Shown in pieces: positions 8,051 through 15,712 of a stretch of DNA of 64,000 nt. The translations under genes and the position numbers were made by a program. This DNA is from Streptomyces fodineus. GTDB taxonomy: Bacteria; Actinomycetota; Actinomycetes; Streptomycetales; Streptomycetaceae. The stretch covers positions 8,866,001 through 8,930,000 of the forward strand of contig NZ_CP017248.1 of the NCBI RefSeq assembly GCF_001735805.1, written 5' to 3'. Positions within the stretch are counted from its first letter, which is position 1. Each line of letters opens with the position of its first letter. The notes beneath the pieces were generated by a model. That model did no database searches. It was not told the origin of the DNA and saw only the letters and a list, made by a program, of their open reading frames with translations.

Positions 8051-8461
8051 TCACACCTTGCGGTAGCCGTACGCCTCCGTCGCCGCGGCCTCCACCGCGT
8101 CCAGGTCGGCACCCGCGGCGGCGGTGACCACCGCGGCCACCGCGCCCTCGACGAACGGCGCGTCCACCAGCCGTGTGCCGTCCGGCAGTTCGTCGCCCTC
8201 GGCGATCAGGGTCTTCACGGTGAGCACGGCACTGCCCAGGTCGGTGAGCACCGCGATCCCGGCCCCCCGGTCCACCGAGGCGGCGGCGGCGCAGATCAGC
8301 TCGGCGCTGGTGCCGAGCCCGCCACCCTCGACACCGCCCGCCGTGGCCACGGGAACCGCCGGGGCCCCGCCCGCCAGACCCTTCGCCAGCTCGGCGACCG
8401 AGGCGGCCACCTCCGCGCTGTGCGACACCAGTACGATCCCGACCACCTTCTCGTCGCTCAC
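8051..8461 (-). CDS. dhaM: PTS-dependent dihydroxyacetone kinase, phosphotransferase subunit DhaM
   Basis: A 136-residue EIIA-Man-like protein that receives phosphate from HPr and passes it to ADP bound on DhaL. The phosphorylatable His is in the GIVLVSHSAEVA motif (His14); GIAVLTDLGSAVLT is the conserved segment of the second half. It starts with GTG two bases after the dhaL stop, so translation is probably coupled. It is the short, single-domain form without fused HPr or EI domains. It ends 92 bases from the convergent chitosanase gene. Confidence 0.9.
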   Translation of the reverse strand: MSDEKVVGIVLVSHSAEVAASVAELAKGLAGGAPAVPVATAGGVEGGGLGTSAELICAAAASVDRGAGIAVLTDLGSAVLTVKTLIAEGDELPDGTRLVDAPFVEGAVAAVVTAAAGADLDAVEAAATEAYGYRKV

Positions 8462-8463
8462 CG

Positions 8464-9072
8464 TCAGCCCCCCGCCCCCGCGGCCGCTTCTTCCAGTCCG
8501 GCGATGAGCAGCGCCGACGAGGTCGCTCCCGGGTCCTGGTGGCCGATGCTGCGGGCGCCGAGATAACTCGCCCGGCCCTTGCGGGCCTGCAGCGGGGTGG
8601 TGGCCACCGCGCCCTCCTCGGCGGCGGCCCGCGCGGCGGCGAAGCCGTCGCCGAGCGCGTCCACGGCGGGCACCAGGGCGTCGATCATGGTCTTGTCGCC
8701 GGGGGCCGCCCCGCCGAGCGCCATCACCCCGTCCACGCCCGCGCGCAGTGCCTCCGCCAGCTGCGCCTCGCTGACCTCGGGGGCGTCGCCGAGCGCCTTG
8801 CCGGTCCGGCGCAGCAGCGTGCCGTACAGCGGCCCGGAGGCGCCGCCCACCGTCGAGATGAGCTGTCGCCCGGCGAGGACCAGGATCGCGCCCGGGGTCT
8901 CCGGCGCCTCCTTCTCCAGGGCGGTCGCCACGGCCGTGAAGCCGCGCTGCAGATTGCTGCCGTGGTCGGCGTCCCCGATGGGCGAGTCGAGGGCGGTGAG
9001 CCGCTCCGCCTCACGGTTGACGGACGCGGTGGCCGCAGCCATCCAACGGCGGAAGAAGTCGGCGTCGAGCAC
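8464..9072 (-). CDS. dhaL: Dihydroxyacetone kinase ADP-binding subunit DhaL
   Basis: A 202-residue helical subunit that holds ADP as a permanent cofactor and phosphorylates dihydroxyacetone on DhaK. The metal- and nucleotide-binding motif PIGDADHGSNLQRG is at residues 31-43, and TVGGASGPLYGTLL and GDKTMIDALVPA match the family. GTG start with a GAGGAG ribosome site. Middle gene of dhaK-dhaL-dhaM, with 67 bases to dhaK and 2 to dhaM. Family length is normal. Confidence 0.92.
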   Translation of the reverse strand: MLDADFFRRWMAAATASVNREAERLTALDSPIGDADHGSNLQRGFTAVATALEKEAPETPGAILVLAGRQLISTVGGASGPLYGTLLRRTGKALGDAPEVSEAQLAEALRAGVDGVMALGGAAPGDKTMIDALVPAVDALGDGFAAARAAAEEGAVATTPLQARKGRASYLGARSIGHQDPGATSSALLIAGLEEAAAGAGG

Positions 9073-9139
9073 TGGATCTCCTCGCGTGGTAGGGGGGTTG
9101 ACCGGCGTGGTACGGGTGATGGTCGCCTCGTCCGCCGTA

Positions 9140-10132
9140 TCACATCCCCCAGCGCAGCGCCGGGGTCTTCACCGGCGCGTCCCACAACCGCAGCAGTTCC
9201 TCGTCGGCCTGACAGAGCGTCACCGAGGCACCCGCCATGTCCAGGGAGGTGACGTAGTTGCCGACGAGTGTGCGGGCCACGGGCACCCCGCGCTCGCGCA
9301 GCACCCGCTGCACCTCGGCGTTGAAGCCGAACAGCTCCAGCAGCGGGGTGGCGCCCATGCCGTTGACCAGCACCAGCACGGGGCTGTGCGGCGGCATGTC
9401 CTCCAGGAGCGCGTTCACCGCGAAGTCGGCGATCTCCCCGGAGGTCATCATCGGCCGCCGCTCCCGGCCCGGCTCGCCGTGGATGCCGATGCCCAACTCC
9501 AGCTCACCGTCCGGCAGTTCGAAGGTGGGGCTGCCCTTCGCCGGGGTCGTACAGGCGCTGAGCGCGACACCGAAGCTCCGGGAGTTCTCGTTCACCTGAC
9601 GCCCGATGGCCTCGACCCGCTCCAGCGGCTGCCCCTCGGCCGCCGCGGCGCCCGCGATCTTCTCCACGAACAGCGTCGCGCCGGTGCCGCGCCGGCCGGC
9701 CGTGTAGAGGCTGTCGGTGACCGCGATGTCGTCGTTCACCAGCACCTTGGCGACCTGGATACCCTCGTCCTCGGCCAGTTCGGCGGCCATGTCGAAGTTG
9801 AGCACGTCGCCGGTGTAGTTCTTCACGATGAACAGCACCCCGGCGCCGCTGTCCACGGCGGCCGCGGCCCGCGCCATCTGGTCCGGCACGGGCGAGGTGA
9901 ACACCTCTCCGGGACAGGCGGCGCACAGCATGCCCGGGCCGACGAACCCGCCGTGCAGCGGCTCGTGCCCCGACCCGCCACCGGACACCAGCGCGACCTG
10001 CCCGGCCACCGGGGCGTCCCGGCGGACGATGACCCGGTTCTCCACGTCCACGGTCAGATCGGGATACGCGGCCGCCATCCCGCGCAGCGCGTCCGCCACA
10101 ACGGTCTCCGGCACGTTGATCAGCATCCTCAT
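9140..10132 (-). CDS. dhaK: Dihydroxyacetone kinase substrate-binding subunit DhaK
   Basis: A 330-residue subunit that binds dihydroxyacetone covalently through a His; the expected His is H218 in GIGIHGEPG. The N-terminal SGGGSGHEPLHGG loop (residues 50-62) is also diagnostic. Together with DhaL and DhaM it converts dihydroxyacetone to DHAP at the expense of PEP via the phosphotransferase system, feeding glycolysis from glycerol or C3 sugars. AGGAGAT precedes the ATG at 10132. It is the first gene of the operon, which has no linked DhaR- or DhaS-type regulator; an inverted repeat at 10217-10252 lies in its upstream region. Confidence 0.93.
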   Translation of the reverse strand: MRMLINVPETVVADALRGMAAAYPDLTVDVENRVIVRRDAPVAGQVALVSGGGSGHEPLHGGFVGPGMLCAACPGEVFTSPVPDQMARAAAAVDSGAGVLFIVKNYTGDVLNFDMAAELAEDEGIQVAKVLVNDDIAVTDSLYTAGRRGTGATLFVEKIAGAAAAEGQPLERVEAIGRQVNENSRSFGVALSACTTPAKGSPTFELPDGELELGIGIHGEPGRERRPMMTSGEIADFAVNALLEDMPPHSPVLVLVNGMGATPLLELFGFNAEVQRVLRERGVPVARTLVGNYVTSLDMAGASVTLCQADEELLRLWDAPVKTPALRWGM

Positions 10133-10529
10133 CGGTATCTCCTAGTGCGCCTTGCGGGAGCTGGGTGGAGTACGGAGCTAAAGGCAGTATCGACCTTGGA
10201 CCAGGTGAGGTCACGCGGGACGCCCGTGGTCACGGTGCGCGACGGGCGTCCCTCGAACCGTGAGCGGTTCATGTGCCGGCGCTGCACACGCAACGCGCCC
10301 GGCAGAAACGGGAATCCGTGCCGGCCGCCGTCCGGCTTCCGGTGCTTTCCCGTACTGCGCCACGGGGTTCGACCGCCCGGAGTCGCGGCCAGTCGCCGCT
10401 CGTCATGACGTCGTTCCGAGCGGCGGCCCCGGCTCTCGCCGCGGGCGCGGTCCGCATCGGCCGGGCCGTCCGGGGAACTCGGGCGTCCGGAGACGGAGGC
10501 CCCCGAGGGGCGCAGGAGGTGCCGTCGCC
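10133..10529. other. Divergent intergenic region, dhaK to small membrane protein
   Basis: About 400 bases with no convincing gene. It carries an 11-bp perfect inverted repeat (10217-10252) nearer to dhaK. The part next to the small membrane protein is open in its frame but lacks a start signal before 10530. Confidence 0.5.
10217..10252. promoter_or_regulatory. 11-bp inverted repeat upstream of dhaK
   Basis: GGGACGCCCGT (10217-10227) and ACGGGCGTCCC (10242-10252) are perfect complements with a 14-base spacer, 85 bases before the dhaK start. It could be an operator or form an RNA hairpin if transcription starts upstream. Confidence 0.5.
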
Positions 10530-10877
10530 GTGGACGACCGGGAGATGTGGGAGATGTGGGCGATGTACGACGAGGTACGGCTGTCGCCGCGTGAACGGCT
10601 CGTGCTGCTGCAGATCGAGAAGGGCCTCCGGCAGGACCGCCGGTTCGCGCGCCGCATGGGCGACGCGCCCGGCGAAGTGTGGCTGCCGGTGGCCGTGCTG
10701 CTGCTCGGCATCGCCTCGGCGTTCGTGGCCGTCGTGGGCGTCCGCACCTCGGACCCCGCCCTGCTCTGCTGCTTCGCACTGCTCTGGCCCCTCACCCTCG
10801 TCCAGGCATTGAGCCTCCTGTGCCGAGCGCTCCGCCACCGGACAGGTTCTGGAAATCAGGTGCGGCCGTGGCTCTGA
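10530..10877 (+). CDS. Small two-helix membrane protein, DUF3040-like
   Basis: A 115-residue protein starting with GTG 10 bases after AGGAGG. The N-terminal part (VRLSPRERLVLLQIEKGLRQ, then DRRFARRM) resembles the amphipathic opening of DUF3040 proteins. Two transmembrane helices follow (LPVAVLLLGIASAFVAVVGV and ALLCCFALLWPLTLVQALSL), joined by a short loop, then a basic tail. Function unknown. The odd MWEMWAM stretch near the start leaves the exact start uncertain; internal ATGs are possible. Confidence 0.6.
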   Translation: MDDREMWEMWAMYDEVRLSPRERLVLLQIEKGLRQDRRFARRMGDAPGEVWLPVAVLLLGIASAFVAVVGVRTSDPALLCCFALLWPLTLVQALSLLCRALRHRTGSGNQVRPWL

Positions 10878-11833
10878 GGGGGGGGCGGGCCCGGCGCCCG
10901 GGGGCATCGCTCTGAGCCGCCGGCGACTCGGCCGGTGCCTGGCGGTGAGAGCGGGCCCATGGTGTGCGGGAGGCGAGCGCCTGGGCCTGGTGCCTGGCTG
11001 TCCGGCGCCGGGAGGTTGTGGGCGGACGTGTGGGGCTGAGATGCCGGTGAGCGGTGAGCGGTGAGCGTGAGCGGTGGCCGGTGGCCGGTGGGCGGTGACC
11101 CGGTCGGGGGCGGAGCCCGTGCCCGGTCAGGTCAGGCCGCCGCCGTGCCCCAGGCTCGAGCGCCGCCCCGAGGTCCCTGCTCCGGCCGGTCAAGAGGCGG
11201 CCCCGGGCTTGCTCGGCCACTCGGGCCCGCGCCCGGCCAGGTCGCGGGCCGCTGCCGATGTCGACCAGTTGCCCCGACCCCCTTGCTACGGGCCAGGCCG
11301 ACCGGAGGTCGCCCTCAGGCTCGACCAGTCACAAGTCACCAGTCAACAGCGCCCCCGGGGCCCTGCTCGCGCCGCCCCCCGGAGCCTTGCCCAACGGCCA
11401 GGCCAACCGGTTCCTGCCCTCTGGGTTCGACCAGCCTCCCTTGGGCTCTAGCTCTCAGCGGGGCCAACTCGTTCCTTCCCTGCGGGTTCGACGAGCCGCT
11501 GCTGGGCTCCAGCTTTCAGCGGGCCGACCGGTTCCTGTCCTCTGGGCTTGACAAGCCGCCCCTGGGTCCCAGCTTTCAGCCGGGCCAACCGGTTCCTGCC
11601 GTCTGGGTTCGACGAGCCGCCGCTGGGCTCGATTCAGCCGGGCCAACTGGTTCCTGTCCTCCGGGCTTGACCAGCCGCCCCTGGGCCCCAGCTCTCTCAG
11701 CCAGGCCAACCGGCTTCCGCCTCCGGACTCGACCAGCCGCCTCTGGGAAGCCGGTTGGCCTGCGCCCCCTCGGGCTCGACCAGCCCCCGACCACCGATCC
11801 GGCCCCGGCCCCCGCCCCAGTCGCCCCCGTCCC
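10878..11833. other. Gene-free interval with short and long tandem repeats
   Basis: About 950 bases between the small membrane protein and the hemerythrin gene. Around 11041-11100 there are simple repeats of GAGCGGT and GGCCGGT type. From about 11220 to 11790 a degenerate array of roughly 60-bp units dominates. No frame on either strand looks coding. Confidence 0.65.
11220..11790. repeat. Degenerate minisatellite, units of 58-63 bp
   Basis: Six clear units begin at GGCC(A/G)AC: 11401, 11462, 11522, 11583, 11641 and 11704, giving spacings of 61, 60, 61, 58 and 63. Each unit carries a GGTTCCTG-like block, a CTGGGTTCGACC-like block and a CTGGGCTC-AGCTTTCAGC-like tail. Decayed units extend leftwards to about 11220. 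Unit lengths are not multiples of three and stops occur in several frames, so the array is not a protein repeat. Confidence 0.8.
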
Positions 11834-12397
11834 TCAGCTCTCCTTCCCCCGCCCCGACAGTGCGTCGCGCATGCGGTCGACCAGGCCGGCTCCTGGGGCC
11901 AGGAGCTTGTTGGCCGGGGGTGTGTCCGGTGCGGACGGGTGGGGGCGCGTGGGGGCCATCTTCTTCGCGCGGCGTACCTTGTCGCCGAGGTCCATCAGGG
12001 CGTCCGCGGAGCAGGCGGCCTCCAGTTTGGGGAAGAGGTTCTGCTCCTCGTCCATCACATGGGCCCGGATCTCGCTCATCAGCTGTGCCATGAGCGTGTC
12101 GAACTGCGGATCGTCCGCTTGCAGGCCCTCCATGTCCTTCATGATCTGCTCGGCCTTGGAGTGATCCTCGATCTCCTTGTCCGCGATGGCATCCCCGCCG
12201 GTCACATGCTCACGCACCGCCGGGTACAGGTACTCCTCCTCCGCGACCGAGTGCCGCACCAGCTCGATCGTGGCCTGGTCGGCGAGGTTCTTGCGGTTCC
12301 CGGAGCCGGGCGGCAGCATCGCGATGCGGCCGAAGATCTCCTCGACCTCACGGTGATCGGTCGTCAGCTCCTGGATGACGTTTCCACCGTGGCCCAT
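11834..12397 (-). CDS. Hemerythrin domain-containing protein
   Basis: A 187-residue four-helix protein of the hemerythrin HHE family, which binds a di-iron centre and senses or stores oxygen or nitric oxide, or protects iron-sulfur enzymes. Likely ligands are His15 (TTDHREVEE), His49 and Glu53 (VRHSVAEEEYLYP), His79 (EDHSKAEQ) and His113 and Glu117 (IRAHVMDEEQNLFP). A C-terminal Pro-rich tail of about 45 residues has no recognised fold. The ribosome site AGGAGGTGA before the ATG is near-ideal. It stands alone between repeat-rich and gene-poor stretches. Confidence 0.85.
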   Translation of the reverse strand: MGHGGNVIQELTTDHREVEEIFGRIAMLPPGSGNRKNLADQATIELVRHSVAEEEYLYPAVREHVTGGDAIADKEIEDHSKAEQIMKDMEGLQADDPQFDTLMAQLMSEIRAHVMDEEQNLFPKLEAACSADALMDLGDKVRRAKKMAPTRPHPSAPDTPPANKLLAPGAGLVDRMRDALSGRGKES

Positions 12398-13077
12398 GTC
12401 GTCACCTCCTGCGAGACATCGCGGCGAGCCGGTGGCGGCCCGCCGTCGCCGCGCCGAGTGCCCCGCGGACGGCGCGCTACACGGCCCGCCCGCACGGGGC
12501 GGCGCATCGAGTGGCGGTCCGCGGCCGTCCGGCCCGACTCGGACAGCACCCCTCCGCCACCAGCGGTCCAGCACCTCCCCGCCGAGCGCCCCGCCTCGAG
12601 TGGGGCCGCACAGATGCCAGTCGTCCGCGGCCGGCCGGGTGTCGCCCGGCAGGCGCGCACAGTCCCTGCCGGACAGCCACGCGGTGAGCCGCGCGCCGAC
12701 GTCCCGGTGCCGGGTCGCCGTGCCGTGCCGTCCCGGGCGGCTATCTCGGGGGACCCGGTGGCCGCGGGATCGGCCGGATCGGCGGCGGTGTCCACCGGGC
12801 CCGGGACGCCGCCTCCGCGCCCGCGTTCGCCCACGTCACCGCCGCACTGCCGTGGGTGCTGCGCCAGCGCGACCCGGGACCGCCGGAGCTGGAACGAAGG
12901 CCGGCCGCACTCAGGGGGCCCGCCGGAGCTCACCCGCACGGCGGTATGCCGGCTGAACCGCCCGAGGCGCGACACGCCCGAGCCGAATCGTTGCGTCGGG
13001 GCGGGGCCGGAGGCACAGTGAACTCCCGGTCAAGACGCGGCTGGCTGATCCTTCCATCACCCAGGAAGTCCGATCCC
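12398..13077. other. Gene-poor interval with a possible gene remnant
   Basis: About 680 bases without a supported gene. Between roughly 12770 and 12900 the plus strand reads HRARDAASAPAFAHVTAALP followed by WVLRQRDPGPPELERR, which has protein-like composition but no start signal and is interrupted upstream. It may be the remnant of a degraded gene. Other open frames here are Arg/Pro-rich and not credible. Confidence 0.4.
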
Positions 13078-13431
13078 ATGGAAAACGGTCAGCTGTCCTG
13101 TGCCCGGGGCACGGTCGACGCCCCCCACGCCCCGGAGCTCCCCAAGGCGCTCGCCGAGCACATCGCCCAGGCCGACCGGGCCGCCGAGCACCCCGTGCCG
13201 GACATGACCGAGGTGCACCTCGCCCGCGCGGCCGCGGTGCGGCCCGTGGACCGGGCGACCGGAGCCGTCGTCTTCGCCGGCCGCGCCCTGCCCGTCGTAC
13301 AGCCCCGGCCGCAGGTGCGGGAGGCGCTGCGCGCCGCGGGACGGCCGGTGCACGCCGCGACGGAGTCCGCCCTGAACTCCCCGGAGGCCCGTAGACGACC
13401 GGGCCCGCGGCCTGGCGGTACCGGTTGGTGA
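13078..13431 (+). CDS. Hypothetical protein, 117 aa
   Basis: Starts ATG behind AGGAAG with a 10-base spacing. The sequence is soluble and helix-rich (LPKALAEHIAQADRAAEHPV, VHLARAAAVRPVDRATGAVV), with a charged Pro/Gly-rich end. The codon pattern fits neighbouring genes. I do not recognise the family. It ends seven bases before a strong hairpin and about 130 bases before the STAS-ANTAR-GAF gene. Confidence 0.55.
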   Translation: MENGQLSCARGTVDAPHAPELPKALAEHIAQADRAAEHPVPDMTEVHLARAAAVRPVDRATGAVVFAGRALPVVQPRPQVREALRAAGRPVHAATESALNSPEARRRPGPRPGGTGW

Positions 13432-13437
13432 GCCGAG

Positions 13438-13469
13438 CGGCCCCCGGTGCACGGCACGGCCGGGGGCCG
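13438..13469 (+). terminator. Hairpin terminator after the 117-aa gene
   Basis: CGGCCCCCGG (13438-13447) pairs perfectly with CCGGGGGCCG (13460-13469) across a 12-base loop, six bases past the stop codon. Confidence 0.6.
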
Positions 13470-13524
13470 GGCACCCGCCGTGCACAGCGGTCGGGAAGAG
13501 GCCGCCCGAGTCCGTCGCGACGTC

Positions 13525-13560
13525 CTGTCCGGGTGATGCCATCTGTCCGGGTGATGCCAT
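13525..13560 (+). repeat. Perfect 18-bp tandem duplication at a start codon
   Basis: CTGTCCGGGTGATGCCAT occurs twice head to tail (13525-13542 and 13543-13560). The second copy supplies the first two bases of the ATG of the STAS-ANTAR-GAF gene; the first copy carries CAT followed by CTG instead. Confidence 0.85.
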
Positions 13561-15076
13561 GAAACCTGCTTCCGATCCGCCCGCCGCCACGGCCCCGCTC
13601 GTCATCGAGTCGTCCGTCGTCGAGGGACTGCCCGCCGAGGGGGCGCTGCTGCTGCGCATCTCCGGCGGCCTCGACGCCGCGGGAGCCGAATCCTGGTCGG
13701 CGGAGCTGCGCGGCCACCTCGAAGAGGCGGACCGCGCGGGCCTGCGGCCCGTCCTCGACATGGCCCATGTGCAGCTCGGCGGTGCCGCCGTGCTGCACAC
13801 GCTCAGCGAGACGACCCGGGGCCGTGCCGGACGCCCGGACCTGATCATCGTCCGTGCCCGGCCCGGAGTGCGCGAGGCAATCCATCTCGCCCGCCTCGGC
13901 GGCGTCCAGCTGTACGCCACCCTCGACGAGGCACTGCGGCAGCTGGCCCGCGCCTCCTCCCGCGTGGAGGAGCTGCCCGCCTGGCGGTCGCAGATGGCGG
14001 ATCCGCTGCGGCCCGGGTACGAGGATCTGCGCATGGAGGTCCGCGCACTGCGCGCCCGGGTGCGCACCGCCCCGGTCATCGGCATGGCGCAGGGCGTGCT
14101 CATGGTGCGCTACGGCCTGCGGGACTCCGGCAGCGCCTTCCGGGCGCTGCGCGAGGCCTCGCAGCGGTTCAACGTGCCGTTGCGCGTTCTGGTCTCCGCC
14201 GTGGTGGCGGCCCGGCCCCCGGACGGCGAGGTGTGGTTCCCGGGCCGTCACCCCCTGCCCCTGCCCCAGCTGCGGATCCTGGCCCGCGACGGCCGCGATC
14301 CCCGCTACCGGCGGCAGATGATCGACGCCGTGCTGCACGAGGCGCTGGCCATCGCGCGGGCGCCGGCCGGTTACGTGCTGCTGGTCGACCCGGCCGTGCA
14401 GGCCCTCATGCCGGAGACCCACTACGGCTGCGCGGACACGTTTCTCGACGACCTCGTGCGCGGCCGGGACGAGGGCACGGCCGATGTGGTCGCGCGGCTG
14501 CGCGGACGCCGCGTGAGCGTGCCCGACGTGGCCGCCGACACGCTGCTCTCCGAGGAGGCCCGGCGCGTCCTGCTGACCACCGGCACCGCCGCCCTGCAGA
14601 GCATCCCCGTGCTGTCCTCGGCCGGCTCCTGCACCGGCGTGATCACCCTGCACTGGCCCGACGCCGGGCACCGGCCGACCGCCGCACAGGCCGAGGCCCT
14701 CGCTCTGCTGGCCTGTGACACCGCGGCCTGGCTGAGCTGGTACCACCGCTCGGTGCTCCTCGACGCCCTCGAACACCTCCACCGGTCGGTGTCCGGTGCG
14801 GTCCCGCCCGCCGAGGGCGGGGCGGACGACCCGCGCCGCCCGGGGAACCCGGATCCGGCACACACCACGCACCACCCGGAGGGAGTCCGGCGCATGTCCG
14901 ATCCGCAGCAGCCCGAACAGCGGCGCAGTGACAAGGGCGGCGGCACCCCGCAGGACAGCGGCGAGCTCATGGCCCGCCAGGCGGCCGCCGGCGGCGCGGG
15001 CACCCGCCCGCACGGCACGGACAAGGGCGAGAAGGGCGGCGGCGTGCCGCCGGAGCAGCGGCCGGAGCACCCGTGA
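13559..15076 (+). CDS. STAS-ANTAR-GAF signalling protein with hydrophilic C-terminal tail
   Basis: A 505-residue cytoplasmic protein. Residues about 15-130 resemble an anti-sigma antagonist STAS domain, but the usual phosphorylatable Ser region reads HVQLGGAAVLHTL, with no Ser. Residues about 155-220 match ANTAR RNA-binding domains (APVIGMAQGVLMVRYGLRDS, then AFRALREASQRFNVPLR). Residues about 250-415 form a GAF-like sensor domain (GYVLLVDPAVQALMPETHYG to WLSWYH). ANTAR domains bind hairpins in nascent mRNA to prevent termination, so this may couple a sensed ligand to antitermination. The last 60 residues (from MSDPQQPEQRR) are hydrophilic and have their own ribosome site, so they may be a separate product. 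Ribosome site for the main start is weak. Confidence 0.75.
   Translation: MKPASDPPAATAPLVIESSVVEGLPAEGALLLRISGGLDAAGAESWSAELRGHLEEADRAGLRPVLDMAHVQLGGAAVLHTLSETTRGRAGRPDLIIVRARPGVREAIHLARLGGVQLYATLDEALRQLARASSRVEELPAWRSQMADPLRPGYEDLRMEVRALRARVRTAPVIGMAQGVLMVRYGLRDSGSAFRALREASQRFNVPLRVLVSAVVAARPPDGEVWFPGRHPLPLPQLRILARDGRDPRYRRQMIDAVLHEALAIARAPAGYVLLVDPAVQALMPETHYGCADTFLDDLVRGRDEGTADVVARLRGRRVSVPDVAADTLLSEEARRVLLTTGTAALQSIPVLSSAGSCTGVITLHWPDAGHRPTAAQAEALALLACDTAAWLSWYHRSVLLDALEHLHRSVSGAVPPAEGGADDPRRPGNPDPAHTTHHPEGVRRMSDPQQPEQRRSDKGGGTPQDSGELMARQAAAGGAGTRPHGTDKGEKGGGVPPEQRPEHP
14894..15076 (+). CDS. Possible internal in-frame small ORF (60 aa)
   Basis: Within the STAS-ANTAR-GAF frame an ATG follows GGAGGGAG by about 8 bases and would make a 60-residue, highly hydrophilic peptide (MSDPQQPEQRRSDKGG to PPEQRPEHP). 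The sequence style (Gln, Gly, Lys, Asp; no folded core) differs sharply from the preceding GAF domain. It may be an independent small protein whose upstream gene lost its stop codon, or an internal initiation product. Confidence 0.4.
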   Translation: MSDPQQPEQRRSDKGGGTPQDSGELMARQAAAGGAGTRPHGTDKGEKGGGVPPEQRPEHP

Positions 15077-15084
15077 GCGAGCGC

Positions 15085-15175
15085 GCCCCAGGGGTGCGGG
15101 GAACCGCGTGCTCAGCCACAGAAAACCCGCCCCTCATACAGAAAACCCGCCCTCATACAGACAACCGGCATACGC
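15085..15175. repeat. Intergenic repeated element and three short direct repeats
   Basis: The stretch GCGCCCCAGGGGTGCGGGGA resembles a GC-rich intergenic sequence I recall as very common in Streptomyces genomes. It is followed by three near-identical units of ACAGAAAACCCGCCCCTCAT type with a period of 19-20 bases. Confidence 0.5.
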
Positions 15176-15215
15176 GCGTCGCCCGGGCTGTGATCCGCAC
15201 CGTACGCTCTGATGC

Positions 15216-15671
15216 ATGCGGATCTCCGTCTCCTCCGACATGGACGAACCCGTGGCCCGCCTCCTCGTCGCCGAGCTGGAACGGCGGGGTCACGAGGTGC
15301 GCCCGCACGGCGCGCTGCGCGCCGGTGCCGACGCCCAGTGGGCGGCCTGCTCGGAGGCGGCCGCCCGGGAGGTGGCCGAGGGCGCGGTGGACCAGGCGGT
15401 GGTGTGCTGCTGGACCGGCACCGGCGCCTCCATCGCCGCCAACAAGGTGCCCGGCGTACGCGCGGCGCTGTGCACGGACGCCGTCACCGCGGACGGCGCC
15501 CGCCGCTGGAACGACGCCAACGTCCTCGCGCTGAGCCTGCGCCTGACCTCCGGACCGCTGCTGAAGGAGATCCTCGACGCCTGGTTCGCCGCCGAAGCCA
15601 GCCAGGACCCCGAGGACCGGCAGAACGTGGCCCGCGTCGGCCGCCTGGACGCCGCCCGGAAGGATTCCTAG
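15216..15671 (+). CDS. RpiB/LacA/LacB family sugar-phosphate isomerase
   Basis: A 151-residue protein of the ribose-5-phosphate isomerase B fold, which interconverts aldose and ketose phosphates. The family motif appears as VVCCWTGTGASIAANKVPGVRAALC (residues about 62-86), holding the catalytic Cys and the phosphate-binding GTG loop; the N-terminal MRISVSSDMDEPVARLL strand-loop also fits. It ends with WFAAEASQDPEDR, a Gln/Asp-rich tail. Actual substrate (ribose, galactose or another sugar phosphate) cannot be told. No strong ribosome site is seen; the ATG at 15216 is the natural start for the fold. Confidence 0.8.
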   Translation: MRISVSSDMDEPVARLLVAELERRGHEVRPHGALRAGADAQWAACSEAAAREVAEGAVDQAVVCCWTGTGASIAANKVPGVRAALCTDAVTADGARRWNDANVLALSLRLTSGPLLKEILDAWFAAEASQDPEDRQNVARVGRLDAARKDS

Positions 15672-15712
15672 CGGCGTACGGCGCACCGGCGCGGGCCGGG
15701 CCGGCTGGAGTT

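Noticed and set aside
11258..11709. Peptide-repeat open frames in the minisatellite on both strands
   Set aside because: Unit lengths are not multiples of three, the frames are short, and there is no ribosome site.
11401..11760. Tandem array considered as a CRISPR
   Set aside because: Units are about 60 bases and degenerate throughout, without constant short repeats separated by unique spacers, and no cas genes are nearby.
12911..15070. Long minus-strand open frame over the STAS-ANTAR-GAF gene
   Set aside because: Shadow of the plus-strand gene; Arg/Pro/His-rich with no recognisable fold.
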